Shown here: piece after piece, positions 35,292 through 44,476 of the stretch
Position numbering within the stretch: the stretch's first letter is position 1
Layout of the letters: every line of letters starts with the position of its first letter
Assembly (NCBI GenBank): GCA_937873695.1
Contig: CALMYL010000010.1
Span: forward strand, 1-64,000
From: an uncultured Ignavibacteria bacterium
Lineage (GTDB): Bacteria; Bacteroidota; Ignavibacteria; Tepidaquicellales; OLB5
Direction of reading: 5' to 3'
DNA: 64,000 nucleotides
Program-made: the position numbers and the translations under genes
The notes under the pieces: model-generated
The model's database searches: none
Told to the model about the DNA's origin: nothing
What the model saw: only the letters and a program-made list of their open reading frames with translations

Positions 35292-35906
35292 CTACCTGCT
35301 TAATTCAAGTTTTTTGATCTCATCCCTAAGTGATGCTGCTTTCTCATAATCTTCACTGTCTATTGCAGTCTTCAGATCAGTCTGCAGCTTATTCAGCCTT
35401 CGTGTATAAGGATCAGCAGGCTTTTCGTGGAGATCAGCTGTATCTGATTGCTTAAACAGATCTTCTTCCAGGCCTTCCTCATCGCCTTCTTTATCAGGAA
35501 GGAAAGCCACTTCATTCATAACATCTTCATTAACATAAATAGGAACAGCAAATTTAAGAGCGAGCGCAATAGCGTCTGAAGGTCTTGAATCCACTTCATC
35601 TACGCTTCCTACATCCATCTTAATTTTTGCGAAAAATGTACCGTCCCTTAATTCATTAATATAAACATACGAAATTGAGAAACCCAATTGTTCAATGATA
35701 TTCTTTATCAGGTCATGGGTTAGCGGCCTTGGTGGTTTGATGCCTTCAAGTTCAAGGGCAATATGCTGGGCTTCGAAACTGCCAATAATGATAGGTAAAC
35801 GCCTGTCACCGCCAATTTCCTTAAGTATCAAAGCATATCCTCCTCCACCGGGCGCCGGTGTAGGCGAAAGTCCTAAAATATCAACCTGAATTTTGTCGTT
35901 ATCCAT
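35292..35906 (-). CDS. Bifunctional nuclease family (DUF151) protein with UVR motif
   Basis: This 204-residue protein has a BFN/DUF151 domain (IIGSFEAQHIALELEGIKPPR, RPSDAIALALKFAVPIYV) in the first 130 residues, and a C-terminal UVR-type helical motif (LQTDLKTAIDSEDYEKAASLRDEIKKLE). The BFN fold is a nuclease in plants but its bacterial role is not settled. The UVR helix is known from UvrB/UvrC contacts and suggests protein binding. It lies 20 bases after etfA and may share that transcript. Confidence 0.8.
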   Translation of the reverse strand: MDNDKIQVDILGLSPTPAPGGGGYALILKEIGGDRRLPIIIGSFEAQHIALELEGIKPPRPLTHDLIKNIIEQLGFSISYVYINELRDGTFFAKIKMDVGSVDEVDSRPSDAIALALKFAVPIYVNEDVMNEVAFLPDKEGDEEGLEEDLFKQSDTADLHEKPADPYTRRLNKLQTDLKTAIDSEDYEKAASLRDEIKKLELSR

Positions 35907-35926
35907 TAAATTCTGATATTTTCATT

Positions 35927-36904
35927 TTAATTTGAGAGAACCTTTTTGAACTCTTCTGTTAATGCAGGCATAATTTCAAGCGCATCTGCAACTATGCCAT
36001 AATCTGCTATCTGAAAAATCGGAGCGTCTTTATCTTTATTTATGGCAACAATACATTTTGAAGATGACATACCTGCCAAATGCTGAATTGCTCCGCTGAT
36101 ACCAACCGCAATATACAGGCTTGGTGAAACAGTCTTTCCTGTCTGTCCAACCTGGTCTGAGTGAGGTCTCCAGCCGGCATCCACAATCGCTCTGGATGCA
36201 CCCGCGGCCCCTCCAAGCACTTTTGCAAGGTCTTCAACCAGGTAGAAGTTTTCAGGACCTTTTAATCCCCTTCCACCTGAAACCACAACATCAGCTTCTG
36301 TTACATCAAGTTTTTCATTACTTACCACAACCTCTTTTACTTGTACTGCAAAATCAGTCTCGCTTAATGAAATATCTACTTTTTCAGTTTCAGCAGATAC
36401 TCCGTCAATCTTTACTGCCTTAAAAACATTCGGTCTGAGGGTAAATATCTTTACAGGTGAAGTAACTTTCACATCAATGAACGCTTTACCTGCATAAACA
36501 GGTCTTGTGGCTGTAATGTTTCCGTCTTCGGCACTGATTTCTGTGCAGTCAGCTACAAGTCCTGCTTCCAGCTTCGCTGAAACCCTTGGGGAGATATCTT
36601 TGCCCATTGCTGATGCTGAAAGTATAATTATATCAGCACCCCTTAGTTTGGCAGTCTCCGCCAGTATTTTAGAATAAGCAGTTGTAGAGTAATTTTCAAG
36701 TTTTGCATCTTCTGATACAACTACTTTCTTGATTCCATATGCACCAAGCTCACCTGCAATTGATGAAACATTATTGCCTATAAGTAAAACTTCAATATCA
36801 GAACCAATATCATTCGCAAGTTTTAAAGCAGTTGATGCGGTTTCAAACCCGGAATTCTTGATCTTATTTTCGCGTGATTCAACAAATGCAAGAATTTTGC
36901 TCAT
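35927..36904 (-). CDS. etfA: Electron transfer flavoprotein alpha subunit
   Basis: This 325-residue subunit holds the FAD in the C-terminal domain. FAD-site marks are VVSGGRGLKGPENFYLVEDLAKVLGGAAGASRAIVDAGW and QVGQTGKTVSPSLYIAVGISGAIQH. It passes electrons from acyl-CoA dehydrogenases to the membrane. It overlaps the etfB stop by 1 base (taatg). Confidence 0.9.
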   Translation of the reverse strand: MSKILAFVESRENKIKNSGFETASTALKLANDIGSDIEVLLIGNNVSSIAGELGAYGIKKVVVSEDAKLENYSTTAYSKILAETAKLRGADIIILSASAMGKDISPRVSAKLEAGLVADCTEISAEDGNITATRPVYAGKAFIDVKVTSPVKIFTLRPNVFKAVKIDGVSAETEKVDISLSETDFAVQVKEVVVSNEKLDVTEADVVVSGGRGLKGPENFYLVEDLAKVLGGAAGASRAIVDAGWRPHSDQVGQTGKTVSPSLYIAVGISGAIQHLAGMSSSKCIVAINKDKDAPIFQIADYGIVADALEIMPALTEEFKKVLSN

Positions 36905-37650
36905 TATATAACCTTCGCTTCCTCTCTTAACAGTTTTACAAGTTCAGGTACTGCAGAAACATCAGTCCCAACGATCTTACCCTTTGGTTTTGATTTAGGC
37001 ATCTTCATGCCGGTAATTTCAGTCTTATTTTCAGTGTAAGTAGGCTGTCTTTCTTCAATTGCTCTTGATTTGGCAGCCATAATGCCTTTAAGATTTGGGT
37101 ATCTCGGATTGTTAAGTCCGCGCTGAGCGCTTAATGCGACAGGTAATGTTGCTTCTACTATTTCCTTGCCGCCTTCAATTTCGCGTTCACACGTAACTTT
37201 GTTACCTTCAATAGATAAGGAAACAACAACACTGATGGATGGAATGCCTAGCATTTCTGCTGTGATATTTCCTACCTGCATATCATCATAATCAATTGAT
37301 TGCTTTCCGAACAGAACTACATCAGCGTTCATTTCCTTCAGTACATCAGCAAGATTTCGGGCAACGGTGTATGAATCCATTTCAGCATCTGTTTTAACCA
37401 GGATGCCCTTTTCGATCCCCATAGCGTAAGCCTTCTTGATCGCTTCTTTATTACTTTCTTTACCTACTGATATAACAACCGTCTCTCCGCCGTTCTTTTC
37501 TTTCAGTTGTAATGCAGCTTCAACCGCAAATTCATCATATGGGTTAATAATGTACGTTACACCTGCAGGGTCAATAGTCTTTCCGTCAGGACCGATCTTC
37601 ACCTTTGTGGTTGTATCAGGAACCTGCGAAACACAAACCGCTATCTTCAT
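36904..37650 (-). CDS. etfB: Electron transfer flavoprotein beta subunit
   Basis: This 248-residue ETF beta subunit starts with MKIAVCVSQVPDTTTKVKIG. It has VTYIINPYDEFAVEAALQLKE, a signature of the ETF beta fold, and SAQRGLNNPRYPNLKGIMAAK. It binds AMP and pairs with EtfA. A canonical promoter-like site lies about 45 bases upstream. No acyl-CoA dehydrogenase or ETF:quinone oxidoreductase is visible in this window. Confidence 0.9.
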   Translation of the reverse strand: MKIAVCVSQVPDTTTKVKIGPDGKTIDPAGVTYIINPYDEFAVEAALQLKEKNGGETVVISVGKESNKEAIKKAYAMGIEKGILVKTDAEMDSYTVARNLADVLKEMNADVVLFGKQSIDYDDMQVGNITAEMLGIPSISVVVSLSIEGNKVTCEREIEGGKEIVEATLPVALSAQRGLNNPRYPNLKGIMAAKSRAIEERQPTYTENKTEITGMKMPKSKPKGKIVGTDVSAVPELVKLLREEAKVI

Positions 37651-37693
37651 TGTTTTACCTTCCTCTTAAGTATGCAAATTTTGCTAATATTTA

Positions 37694-37724
37694 CAAAAAT
37701 AACGATTTTTTGATAAATTTTCAA
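37694..37724 (-). promoter_or_regulatory. Promoter-like TTG-N20-TATTTTTG for etfBA
   Basis: On the minus strand TTG (37722-37724) is separated by exactly 20 bases from TATTTTTG (37694-37701), about 44 bases before the etfB ATG. It has the same spacing as the sites at 8326 and 43409. Confidence 0.6.
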
Positions 37725-37761
37725 TCTCCAAATATATACACAATAAGAGACAGAAATGCAA

Positions 37762-37784
37762 AAGGAACAGATATACTGTTCCTT
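37762..37784 (-). terminator. Possible terminator after the protease gene
   Basis: A 9-bp perfect stem (37762-37770 with 37776-37784) with a 5-base loop lies about 27 bases past the protease stop. The tail after it is only moderately T-rich. Confidence 0.5.
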
Positions 37785-37810
37785 CTGCTGTTTTATACAT
37801 CCTTAAATGA

Positions 37811-40072
37811 CTATTTTACAAGTACCATTCTTTTAACCTGCATCAGATTCTCTCCTTCGAGTGAGTAAAAATAAATACCTGAAGCCAGGTTTGAACCGTC
37901 AAAATCAACGCTGTACTTTCCGGCTTCAAAATTTCTATCAGCAAGCACATAAACAACTTCACCCAGAGCATTATAGATCTTGATCCTTAAACTGCTCTTT
38001 TGAGGTACATCAAAATTAATGATCGTAGAGGGATTGAACGGGTTTGGATAGTTATTATATAACATAAATGAAGCCGGAATGCTGCTGCTTATTTGTGTTA
38101 TGCCAATTGTAGATCTTCTTATGGTTAACAGGTTTGAACCGGATGATAATATTGTATCTACTCCGTTTGTTGAAGCCGCCCTCCAGGAACACCTGACTGA
38201 ATCGCCGGTGTAGCCAAATATTGTGCCTAAGCTATCCAGAAAACTCTTCCTGACAGATATTATTGTATCAAGACCTCCATTATTGCTGGTATAAGTGTAT
38301 TCAGCGCCGGCTCCAAGTTTCTTGATCTTATACATATACTTTATTGAACTTCCGGGTGCGGATTTACCCCAAACAAAATCTGTTGTTGAAGGATCTTGCG
38401 CGGAAACCATTATTGTTGTATTTGTAGGCGGTGAAATAAGCGTAAAAGCATTTAAAGGCAATCCTGCTACTTTGATATAATTCAGCAAAGTATAAGTATT
38501 TGAACCATACTGATTAGTCGCAGTAAGGCTAACTGTGTAAGCTCCGGTCTGAGTATAACTTATATTGGCCGGATTCTTTACATTGGAGGTTGACGGTGTA
38601 CCCCCGGGGAAACTCCAGCTCCATGAAGTAGGCACGTTCATTGAAAGATCAAAGAAATTAATGCTGCCTCCGCCCAATGGCAAATTTGAAGTATCAGATG
38701 TAAAGTTTGATACCGGGGCAACTCCGGTTAAAGCAGGAATGCCATCAAGAGTTATGACATTTGAATTTGTCGGGTCAAGCCAGTCTTTCAGCTGGTTTCC
38801 CGCAGAACCCCCATAACCCCATGATTGCGAGAACTTACCGAATACTTTCGTTACAGCCTGTGGATTTTCACACTGCGATGTAACACCACCCAGGTTTTGT
38901 CCTACTACTCTTTTGTTCTGGTCATACAGCGGGCAACCGGATGAACCGCCTTCTGTCATGCCAAAATCCCATACAACTTGCCAAAAACCATTTACCAGTC
39001 TTCCTCCAAAACCATTGGAGTTTGTAGCGGGGTTATTATCAATTGATATTTTTTTGTTGGCTCCGCCAGGGTGATGGATCGCAACTTCATTTGTCGGCTG
39101 ATTGCCGCTCCTATCCCACCCGTTAAAATATCCATTGAAAGAAGCAGGCAAAGTTCCGTTCAGTAAAACCAGCCTGAAATCAGTTGCATAATTAGATGCC
39201 TTTAATGTTGCCCCTGAAATAGTCTGTGATAATGAACCGGCAGATCCATAGCAAGTAGGATTTTCATAATTAAAGAAGAAAACCATACTTGAGTGATTAT
39301 CAGGAGCGCAATGTTCTGCCGTTAAGTAAAGCAAACTCCTATCCTGTGTCGTATTATTGATCAGTGAACCTGTACACAGGTAGCCGCTGCCGCCCTGAAT
39401 GAATGTTATCCTGGTAACTGACCTTTTTTGCTCAACCCAGGGTGCGCCGATTGGACAATTAATATTTATGTTACATGAAAGTTCGGCTGGGCTCAGCAAA
39501 CCGTAAATATCCTTATATGCATGAACAACCTGCGAGATCCTGATTACCCCTTTGCTTTTTGAGTATTGGGGCTCATAGTATTCCAATATTGTTGTTTCTC
39601 CCCTGGTGGGAGCTGTTGAAAAATATTTGTCAGCAGTATTATTTAAATCAGAAAAGGCACCAAGAAGCTCGCTTTTATCTTCATTATAAAGATAAAAAAG
39701 TGCGCCCTTGGGCATATAAAACTCCTTGTAGAACAGGTTAATTGATGCTGCATTTTCAGATCTAATAGCCAGTCTCCAAACCCTGCTGCCATCGGGAAGT
39801 ATATACCAGCTGCCTGAATTAGTTAAGTCGTAATCAACTTCAAAAACTTTACCGTACCTGTAGGGTACATCAGTATAAGCTGAATTTATTCTGTCTTCAT
39901 TAATCATACCTTCAACATCAAAACCCGGCAAAGTTTTAGTCTCGAATTTTTTTCCAAGATCTGTCAGTGAACTCAACGGAAGACCTCCGGAATTCACCTG
40001 CGAAAAGACAATCATTTGTGACAGAAGAAGCATAAGTACGAGGGATGAGGCTGCAATGAGTTTTATATTCAT
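37811..40072 (-). CDS. Secreted trypsin-like serine protease with PKD and T9SS sorting domains
   Basis: This 753-residue protein begins with a signal peptide (SSLVLMLLLSQMIVFS). The trypsin-like domain has the triad H254 (LTAEHC), D298 (ATDFR) and S378 (GGSSGCPL). A PKD domain follows at about residues 456-536 (NVPTSWSWSFPGGTPSTSN, GAYTVSLTATNQYG), and a T9SS sorting domain ends the chain (NYPNPFNPSTIINFDVP, GEVVYVLAD, SGIYFYSLE, VKRMVLVK). It resembles lysyl endopeptidases and should be a secreted or surface protease. It sits alone with its own terminator. Confidence 0.85.
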   Translation of the reverse strand: MNIKLIAASSLVLMLLLSQMIVFSQVNSGGLPLSSLTDLGKKFETKTLPGFDVEGMINEDRINSAYTDVPYRYGKVFEVDYDLTNSGSWYILPDGSRVWRLAIRSENAASINLFYKEFYMPKGALFYLYNEDKSELLGAFSDLNNTADKYFSTAPTRGETTILEYYEPQYSKSKGVIRISQVVHAYKDIYGLLSPAELSCNININCPIGAPWVEQKRSVTRITFIQGGSGYLCTGSLINNTTQDRSLLYLTAEHCAPDNHSSMVFFFNYENPTCYGSAGSLSQTISGATLKASNYATDFRLVLLNGTLPASFNGYFNGWDRSGNQPTNEVAIHHPGGANKKISIDNNPATNSNGFGGRLVNGFWQVVWDFGMTEGGSSGCPLYDQNKRVVGQNLGGVTSQCENPQAVTKVFGKFSQSWGYGGSAGNQLKDWLDPTNSNVITLDGIPALTGVAPVSNFTSDTSNLPLGGGSINFFDLSMNVPTSWSWSFPGGTPSTSNVKNPANISYTQTGAYTVSLTATNQYGSNTYTLLNYIKVAGLPLNAFTLISPPTNTTIMVSAQDPSTTDFVWGKSAPGSSIKYMYKIKKLGAGAEYTYTSNNGGLDTIISVRKSFLDSLGTIFGYTGDSVRCSWRAASTNGVDTILSSGSNLLTIRRSTIGITQISSSIPASFMLYNNYPNPFNPSTIINFDVPQKSSLRIKIYNALGEVVYVLADRNFEAGKYSVDFDGSNLASGIYFYSLEGENLMQVKRMVLVK

Positions 40073-40202
40073 AAATTTTTTGAATTAAATTTAGATATTT
40101 TTAAATATGATTTGATCTTCAGAATCATCGTAGTTAATAATAGTTGACAATATATCATAAATTATTTGTTAAGAAAATCCATTTTACAAATTTCCGGTAA
40201 AC

Positions 40203-40228
40203 AAAAAAGCCGTTTTCACGGCTTTTTT
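40203..40228 (-). terminator. Terminator after the lipoprotein gene at 40250
   Basis: A 10-bp stem (40203-40212 with 40219-40228) includes the runs of A and T, so it may work in both directions. It lies 22 bases past the stop at 40250. Confidence 0.85.
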
Positions 40229-40249
40229 GTAGACACATGAAATTTAATT

Positions 40250-41020
40250 TTATTTCTTATAGTTTTTCATTATCTCTTCCATCTCTTTTGTCTTATCTTT
40301 CAGGTCCTGAAGGTTCTTCCCGCCATCTTTCATATTTTTCATATCCTCTAGCATATTTGTCATATCCATATACTTCACATCTTGCGGAGCTTTAAACATA
40401 TCATCTGTCACTTTAACATCTTTCTCAAATTTGGTGGCCTTCATGTAAGTTTTTCCGTCAGCAGATCCCATTCTTAAAGGTACAGTTTTTTCATATAGAC
40501 TCACTGTAAAATTCTTTTCTTTGTGTTTATAAATTTCGCACTTATAGCCTATGATTTCTTCTTCACCGATCTTTTCCATCTGATCAATATAATCACGGAA
40601 GGAATTTACATCAACATTATCCTTTGTATCACTGAATTTCTTCTTATCAAATTTCATACCCATCTTAACGCCCGCAATATCACTTACTGTGTAAACTATA
40701 TCGCCACCGTCAAAATATGCTGTAGCTGAAAACTTCTTTCCGTCCGCATCAAACGTACTGGTTGAACGGCACTTCTTTCCGTCGTAAATTGCACTTACAG
40801 TGCCGTTGCCTTTTTCCTTTCCGGTCACTTCAAATTCAACCATAAACGGTTTATCTTTAGAAAATGATGTCTTATCTGTAGTTTCTTTGCTATCTGATTT
40901 ATTATCATCAGATTTCGAAGTTGAGTCTTCCTTTTTACCGCAGCCGGAGATCATGAATGTTGACATGAGAAGAACCAGCATGACTCTGAAAACAGGTTTC
41001 ATTGAATTTAATTTTTCCAT
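40250..41020 (-). CDS. Lipoprotein with DUF4412-like domain
   Basis: This 256-residue protein has a lipoprotein signal (VMLVLLMSTFMISGC, lipobox ISGC). A Ser/Lys/Asp-rich linker (EDSTSKSDDNKSDSKE) is followed by a beta-rich domain: KDKPFMVEFEVTGKEKGNGTV, CEIYKHKEKNFTVSLYEKTVP. The end is a lysine/glutamate helix (MLEDMKNMKDGGKNLQDL). It resembles DUF4412-type periplasmic proteins of unknown function. The start could be ATG 41020 or the internal Met at 41002. No operon partner is evident. Confidence 0.65.
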   Translation of the reverse strand: MEKLNSMKPVFRVMLVLLMSTFMISGCGKKEDSTSKSDDNKSDSKETTDKTSFSKDKPFMVEFEVTGKEKGNGTVSAIYDGKKCRSTSTFDADGKKFSATAYFDGGDIVYTVSDIAGVKMGMKFDKKKFSDTKDNVDVNSFRDYIDQMEKIGEEEIIGYKCEIYKHKEKNFTVSLYEKTVPLRMGSADGKTYMKATKFEKDVKVTDDMFKAPQDVKYMDMTNMLEDMKNMKDGGKNLQDLKDKTKEMEEIMKNYKK

Positions 41021-41067
41021 TACAATTTGTTTAATTTATTATTTCCTTGGTTTCTTATAGCTGATCA

Positions 41068-41757
41068 TTAATTCTTATAAAGAGGTCGTATTACATAATC
41101 TATTGGATCTACCAATCCTGCTTCCTGAAATCCCTTAAGTCTCAAGGCGCATGAGTCGCACTCACCGCAAGCTTTTTCCTCATTCTGATAACAAGACCAT
41201 GATAGCCTGAAAGGAGCATTAAGTAATGCGCCTTTCATTATTATTTCATACTTTTTCATGTGAATGATCGGAGATTCGATCTTAATATTAGTATCCGGTT
41301 TTGTTCCCAAAGAGATCATTTTGTTAAATGCGTCATAAAAAACTTCCCTGCAATCAGGATATCCGCTAGAATCTTCTTCAACTGCACCAATAAATATCTT
41401 TTTCGCTCCAATCACCTCAGCCCAGCTTACCGCAATTGCAAGAATATTTGCATTCCTGAACGGTACATAAGATGTCGGCACTTCTTGATTGTGAATATTT
41501 GCCTTGGATACTTCAATTGACTTATCTGTTAATGATGAACCTCCAATCTTTGCAAGGTAATCTATATTCACCATAAGTCTTTCAGCCACATTATAGTGAT
41601 CAGCTATATCATTAAATGATTTCAGTTCTCTTTTTTCTGTCCTTTGTCCATAATTGATATGGAGAAAAGCCAATTCATATTCTCGTGAGGCGATTGCCGC
41701 TGTCACAAGTGAATCCATACCGCCACTTACCAGGATTATTGCTTTATCAAAGCTCAA
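41068..41757 (-). CDS. queC: 7-cyano-7-deazaguanine synthase
   Basis: This 229-residue enzyme converts 7-carboxy-7-deazaguanine to preQ0. The PP-loop is [15 protein letters not shown] and the zinc cysteines are in [20 protein letters not shown]. It is the third gene in queD-queE-queC, 3 bases after queE. No preQ1 riboswitch is seen upstream of the operon. Confidence 0.9.
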   Translation of the reverse strand: MSFDKAIILVSGGMDSLVTAAIASREYELAFLHINYGQRTEKRELKSFNDIADHYNVAERLMVNIDYLAKIGGSSLTDKSIEVSKANIHNQEVPTSYVPFRNANILAIAVSWAEVIGAKKIFIGAVEEDSSGYPDCREVFYDAFNKMISLGTKPDTNIKIESPIIHMKKYEIIMKGALLNAPFRLSWSCYQNEEKACGECDSCALRLKGFQEAGLVDPIDYVIRPLYKN

Positions 41758-41760
41758 CTT

Positions 41761-42414
41761 TTACACTCCCCTTGTTTCAGGATGCCAGATATATTTATGC
41801 ATCTGAAGCTGAAAGCGGACATTAAGTTTATCTTTCAATATCCACTCGGCTAATTCAATATTATCAACTTTATCAAAAACAGGTGAAAGCAATACCTGTT
41901 CAACCCTCTTTGCAATATCGTATTTAACAAGAATTTCTTTCACCCAATCATAATCTTCTCTGCTGCCAATAACAAATTTTACTTCGTCTGTGGGTTTTAA
42001 ATACTGAATATTTTCATACCTGTTTTTCTTTTCCATTTTGCTGTAGGGTGTCTTTAAATCCATAATTATCTTAACACGCTTATCGATATTTTCAATGGGT
42101 AAAGAGCCTCCTGTTTCGATCAAAACTTCATGACCCAAATCGCAAAGTCTCTTCATAAGTATATGAACATTTTCCTGAACCAAAGGTTCTCCGCCGGTAA
42201 TCTCTACCAGCTTACATCCAAAAGATTTCACTTCATCAACAATATCGTCAATTGTCCTGTCAACTCCTTCGTAGAATGCATACTCAGTATCGCAATACAC
42301 ACAGCGTATGTTACAATACGTAAGGCGCACAAATACACATGGCAATCCAGCCTTGGTTGATTCACCCTGGATTGAATAAAAGATTTCGTTTATTTTAAGT
42401 ACTTCGGAATCCAT
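41761..42414 (-). CDS. queE: 7-carboxy-7-deazaguanine synthase
   Basis: This 217-residue radical SAM enzyme converts 6-carboxytetrahydropterin to 7-carboxy-7-deazaguanine. The cluster motif is TYCNIRCVYCDTEYAFYEG (CxxxCxxC), and EITGGEPLVQENVH and MDLKTPYSKMEKKN follow. It begins directly after the queD stop with no gap, which suggests coupled translation. Confidence 0.9.
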   Translation of the reverse strand: MDSEVLKINEIFYSIQGESTKAGLPCVFVRLTYCNIRCVYCDTEYAFYEGVDRTIDDIVDEVKSFGCKLVEITGGEPLVQENVHILMKRLCDLGHEVLIETGGSLPIENIDKRVKIIMDLKTPYSKMEKKNRYENIQYLKPTDEVKFVIGSREDYDWVKEILVKYDIAKRVEQVLLSPVFDKVDNIELAEWILKDKLNVRFQLQMHKYIWHPETRGV

Positions 42415-42855
42415 TTACAGCAGCATTCCCTTCGCCAGTAACCTTGATTTTTCTGCATAGCTATTCGGACTCTCGTATATCTTCACTGTCAGTTCTTCGA
42501 ATTTATGACCTTTGATATCGAGCAATTCATCTGTTAGCTTATCAGTAAAATCAGCGCAGATATTTTCAACTGTAGAGTGGTAATCAACTACAACTTTTTT
42601 CATTTTGTTTTTGGTAAGGAAATTCAATACTTTTTTATCACCCTTCCAACATAGGAATGCATGGTCATATTTTTCAATAATCGGCTTAACAATCTTATTA
42701 AGGTCAAAAAAATCAATGACCATACCGTTCTTATCCAGTCCGCCCGTAATTTCAACATTCATGCGGTATGAATGACCGTGGACATTTTTGCATAAACCCT
42801 TGTGAAACGGCAAACGGTGACCCATTTCCCAGTGGTATTGTTTTGAGATTTTCAT
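42415..42855 (-). CDS. queD: 6-carboxytetrahydropterin synthase
   Basis: This 146-residue PTPS-fold enzyme starts queuosine/preQ0 synthesis. Zinc ligands sit in HRLPFHKGLCKNVHGHSYRM, and DHAFL and CADFTDKL carry the active-site region. A TAACTTTG box on the minus strand ends 7 bases before the ATG, so the mRNA should have almost no leader. Confidence 0.85.
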   Translation of the reverse strand: MKISKQYHWEMGHRLPFHKGLCKNVHGHSYRMNVEITGGLDKNGMVIDFFDLNKIVKPIIEKYDHAFLCWKGDKKVLNFLTKNKMKKVVVDYHSTVENICADFTDKLTDELLDIKGHKFEELTVKIYESPNSYAEKSRLLAKGMLL

Positions 42856-42862
42856 AATTCAG

Positions 42863-42880
42863 CAAAGTTAACTAAATTTG
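42863..42880. promoter_or_regulatory. Divergent -7 promoter boxes of queD and the acetyltransferase gene
   Basis: TAACTTTG on the minus strand (42870-42863) points to queD and TAAATTTG on the plus strand (42873-42880) points to the gene at 42913. Both match TAnnTTTG. The expected -33 TTG is weak (ttt) on each side. Confidence 0.45.
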
Positions 42881-42912
42881 AAAGTAATATAAAGGAAATA
42901 ACAATATGTCAC

Positions 42913-43389
42913 ATGGGCTGCGAAATACTTGAAGCAAATACTCCCGAATTAATAAATGAGACGAAAACACTTTTCAGAGAATACGAGAAATGGCTCAACG
43001 TATCCCTGTGTTTCCAGGGATTTGAAGAAGAAGTAAACACCCTCCCCGGCAAATACGCTCCGCCGGATGGCAGACTATACATTGTGAAGTTTGATGGCAA
43101 ATATTCCGGCTGCATTGCTCTTCGCAAGATTGAAAACGACGTTTGCGAAATGAAACGGCTCTTCCTGAAAGAAGAATTGCGGGGTAAAGGTATCGGCAAT
43201 ACTTTGGTAACTAAGATAATCAGTGATGCCAGGAATATTGGATACAAGATAATGCGCCTTGATACCATCAAGGAAAAGATGCCGAAGGCGGTTGAAATTT
43301 ACACTAAACACGGATTTGTTGAAACTGAGCCATATTATCACAATCCGAACCCCCACACACTGTTTATGGAGCTTGATCTCACTAAATAG
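42913..43389 (+). CDS. GNAT-family N-acetyltransferase
   Basis: This 158-residue acetyltransferase carries the acetyl-CoA site MKRLFLKEELRGKGIGNTLV (R-x-x-G-x-G/A), with the preceding GKYSGCIALRKIENDV and the following IMRLDTIKE. The substrate is unknown. It is divergent from queD and lies upstream of the tmRNA gene. Confidence 0.8.
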   Translation: MGCEILEANTPELINETKTLFREYEKWLNVSLCFQGFEEEVNTLPGKYAPPDGRLYIVKFDGKYSGCIALRKIENDVCEMKRLFLKEELRGKGIGNTLVTKIISDARNIGYKIMRLDTIKEKMPKAVEIYTKHGFVETEPYYHNPNPHTLFMELDLTK

Positions 43390-43408
43390 CCCTTTCTTCT
43401 TTATGGAA

Positions 43409-43439
43409 TTGTTTAACACCTGTATTTGTTATATTTTTG
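43409..43439 (+). promoter_or_regulatory. Promoter of the tmRNA gene
   Basis: TTG (43409-43411) is followed after 20 bases by TATTTTTG (43432-43439), so transcription would start near 43446, about 23 bases before the mature 5' end. This fits processing of a precursor. Confidence 0.6.
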
Positions 43440-43468
43440 TAAGCTTCTAAATACATTGTTCTTTTAAT

Positions 43469-43829
43469 GGGGATGAATTTGGTTTCGACGGGAATGCAGA
43501 TGTTCAAGACAGCATTCCGTGTTCTCAGCAAGCACGTTAAAAAGGCTGAAAAGTCAAAATAAACGACAACTATAATTACGCTTTAGCTGCTTAATAAATA
43601 AGCCGCTCGTCTTTTACCGCTTCCACCGCTCATTTGGATGGTAAAAGGCGCCAAACTTTTGAGCTGGCCGTAAGGTGTACTTGAGCCGAGCGGCGAGATA
43701 ACTTCAAGTGTAGGCTATGTGCCGCTATTTCAGCGATGCAGTACAGGGCTGAATTCCAAACGCTGAATATGAATGTAGACGTCTTGATGGTCTCGTTTTC
43801 GGACCCGGGTTCGACTCCCGGCATCTCCA
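43469..43829 (+). ncRNA. ssrA: tmRNA (trans-translation RNA)
   Basis: The 5' acceptor strand ggggatg (43469) pairs with catctcc at 43822-43828, and the T-arm ggttcgactcccg lies at about 43808-43820. The resume codon region is gtc-aaa at 43553-43558. The open frame then reads KINDNYNYALAA and ends at taa 43592-43594, an ALAA-type degradation tag. CCA is not encoded after the discriminator A. A promoter-like site lies at 43409. It rescues stalled ribosomes with SmpB, which is not in this window. Confidence 0.95.
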
Positions 43830-43882
43830 CTAATTTTTTAATTGTACACTCCCCTTCCATCAAAACATAATTATAATTTATT

Positions 43883-44404
43883 ATGAAATTCGATCTATAC
43901 AGATCAATTGAGATATTAGCCAGCACGCCCGCAGTGCTGGAAGCACTGCTGAGTAACTTAAGCGATGAGTGGCTGCACTCAAATGAGGGACCCGATACAT
44001 GGAGCCCGTACGATATCGCCGGGCACTTAGTGCACGGGGAGCGAAGCGACTGGATGGAAAGAACCAACATCATCCTGTTTGGCGATGATAAACGCTTCAG
44101 CAAGTTTGACCGCTTTGCCCAGTTTACCGAAAGCAAAGGGAAAACTATACATGTCCTGCTTGCGGAATTCCGCAAGCTGCGTGAAAAGAACATTGAACAT
44201 GTAAAGAGCCTCCTGTTAACCGATGATAAACTTAACATGACGGGCATCCACCCGGCATTTGGCGAAGTAACCCTAAGGCAGCTTCTGGCAACATGGACTG
44301 TACATGACATGAACCATCTGGCGCAGATATCACGGGTACTCGCAAAGCAGTACCGTGAGGAAACCGGTCCGTGGATTGAATACTTACCATTACTTTCTAA
44401 ATAA
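43883..44404 (+). CDS. DinB-superfamily protein
   Basis: This 173-residue four-helix-bundle protein of the DinB type has the metal histidines at HLVHGE (near 48-52) and HDMNHLAQ (near 139). These proteins are often thiol-dependent metal enzymes or stress proteins; the substrate is unknown. It begins with MKFDLYRSIEILASTPAVLEALL. It lies about 50 bases after the tmRNA. Confidence 0.8.
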   Translation: MKFDLYRSIEILASTPAVLEALLSNLSDEWLHSNEGPDTWSPYDIAGHLVHGERSDWMERTNIILFGDDKRFSKFDRFAQFTESKGKTIHVLLAEFRKLREKNIEHVKSLLLTDDKLNMTGIHPAFGEVTLRQLLATWTVHDMNHLAQISRVLAKQYREETGPWIEYLPLLSK

Positions 44405-44428
44405 ATTTTGAAAAGGTTTATATAAGAT

Positions 44429-44459
44429 CAAAGGTGAGTTTTTAGCTCACCTTTGTTTT
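44429..44459 (+). terminator. Terminator after the DinB gene
   Basis: A 10-bp stem (44429-44438 with 44446-44455) with a 7-base loop is followed by tttt. It lies between converging genes (DinB and yidC) and may also help end yidC. Confidence 0.75.
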
Positions 44460-44476
44460 AATTCAAATTTATAAAA

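Noticed and set aside
41068-42855. A preQ1 riboswitch for the que genes
   Set aside because: The queD start is only 7 bases after its -7 box, so no room for a riboswitch is visible.
43630-44310. A 226-codon minus-strand frame
   Set aside because: It runs across the tmRNA and the DinB gene in the opposite direction and shows no family features, so it is a shadow.
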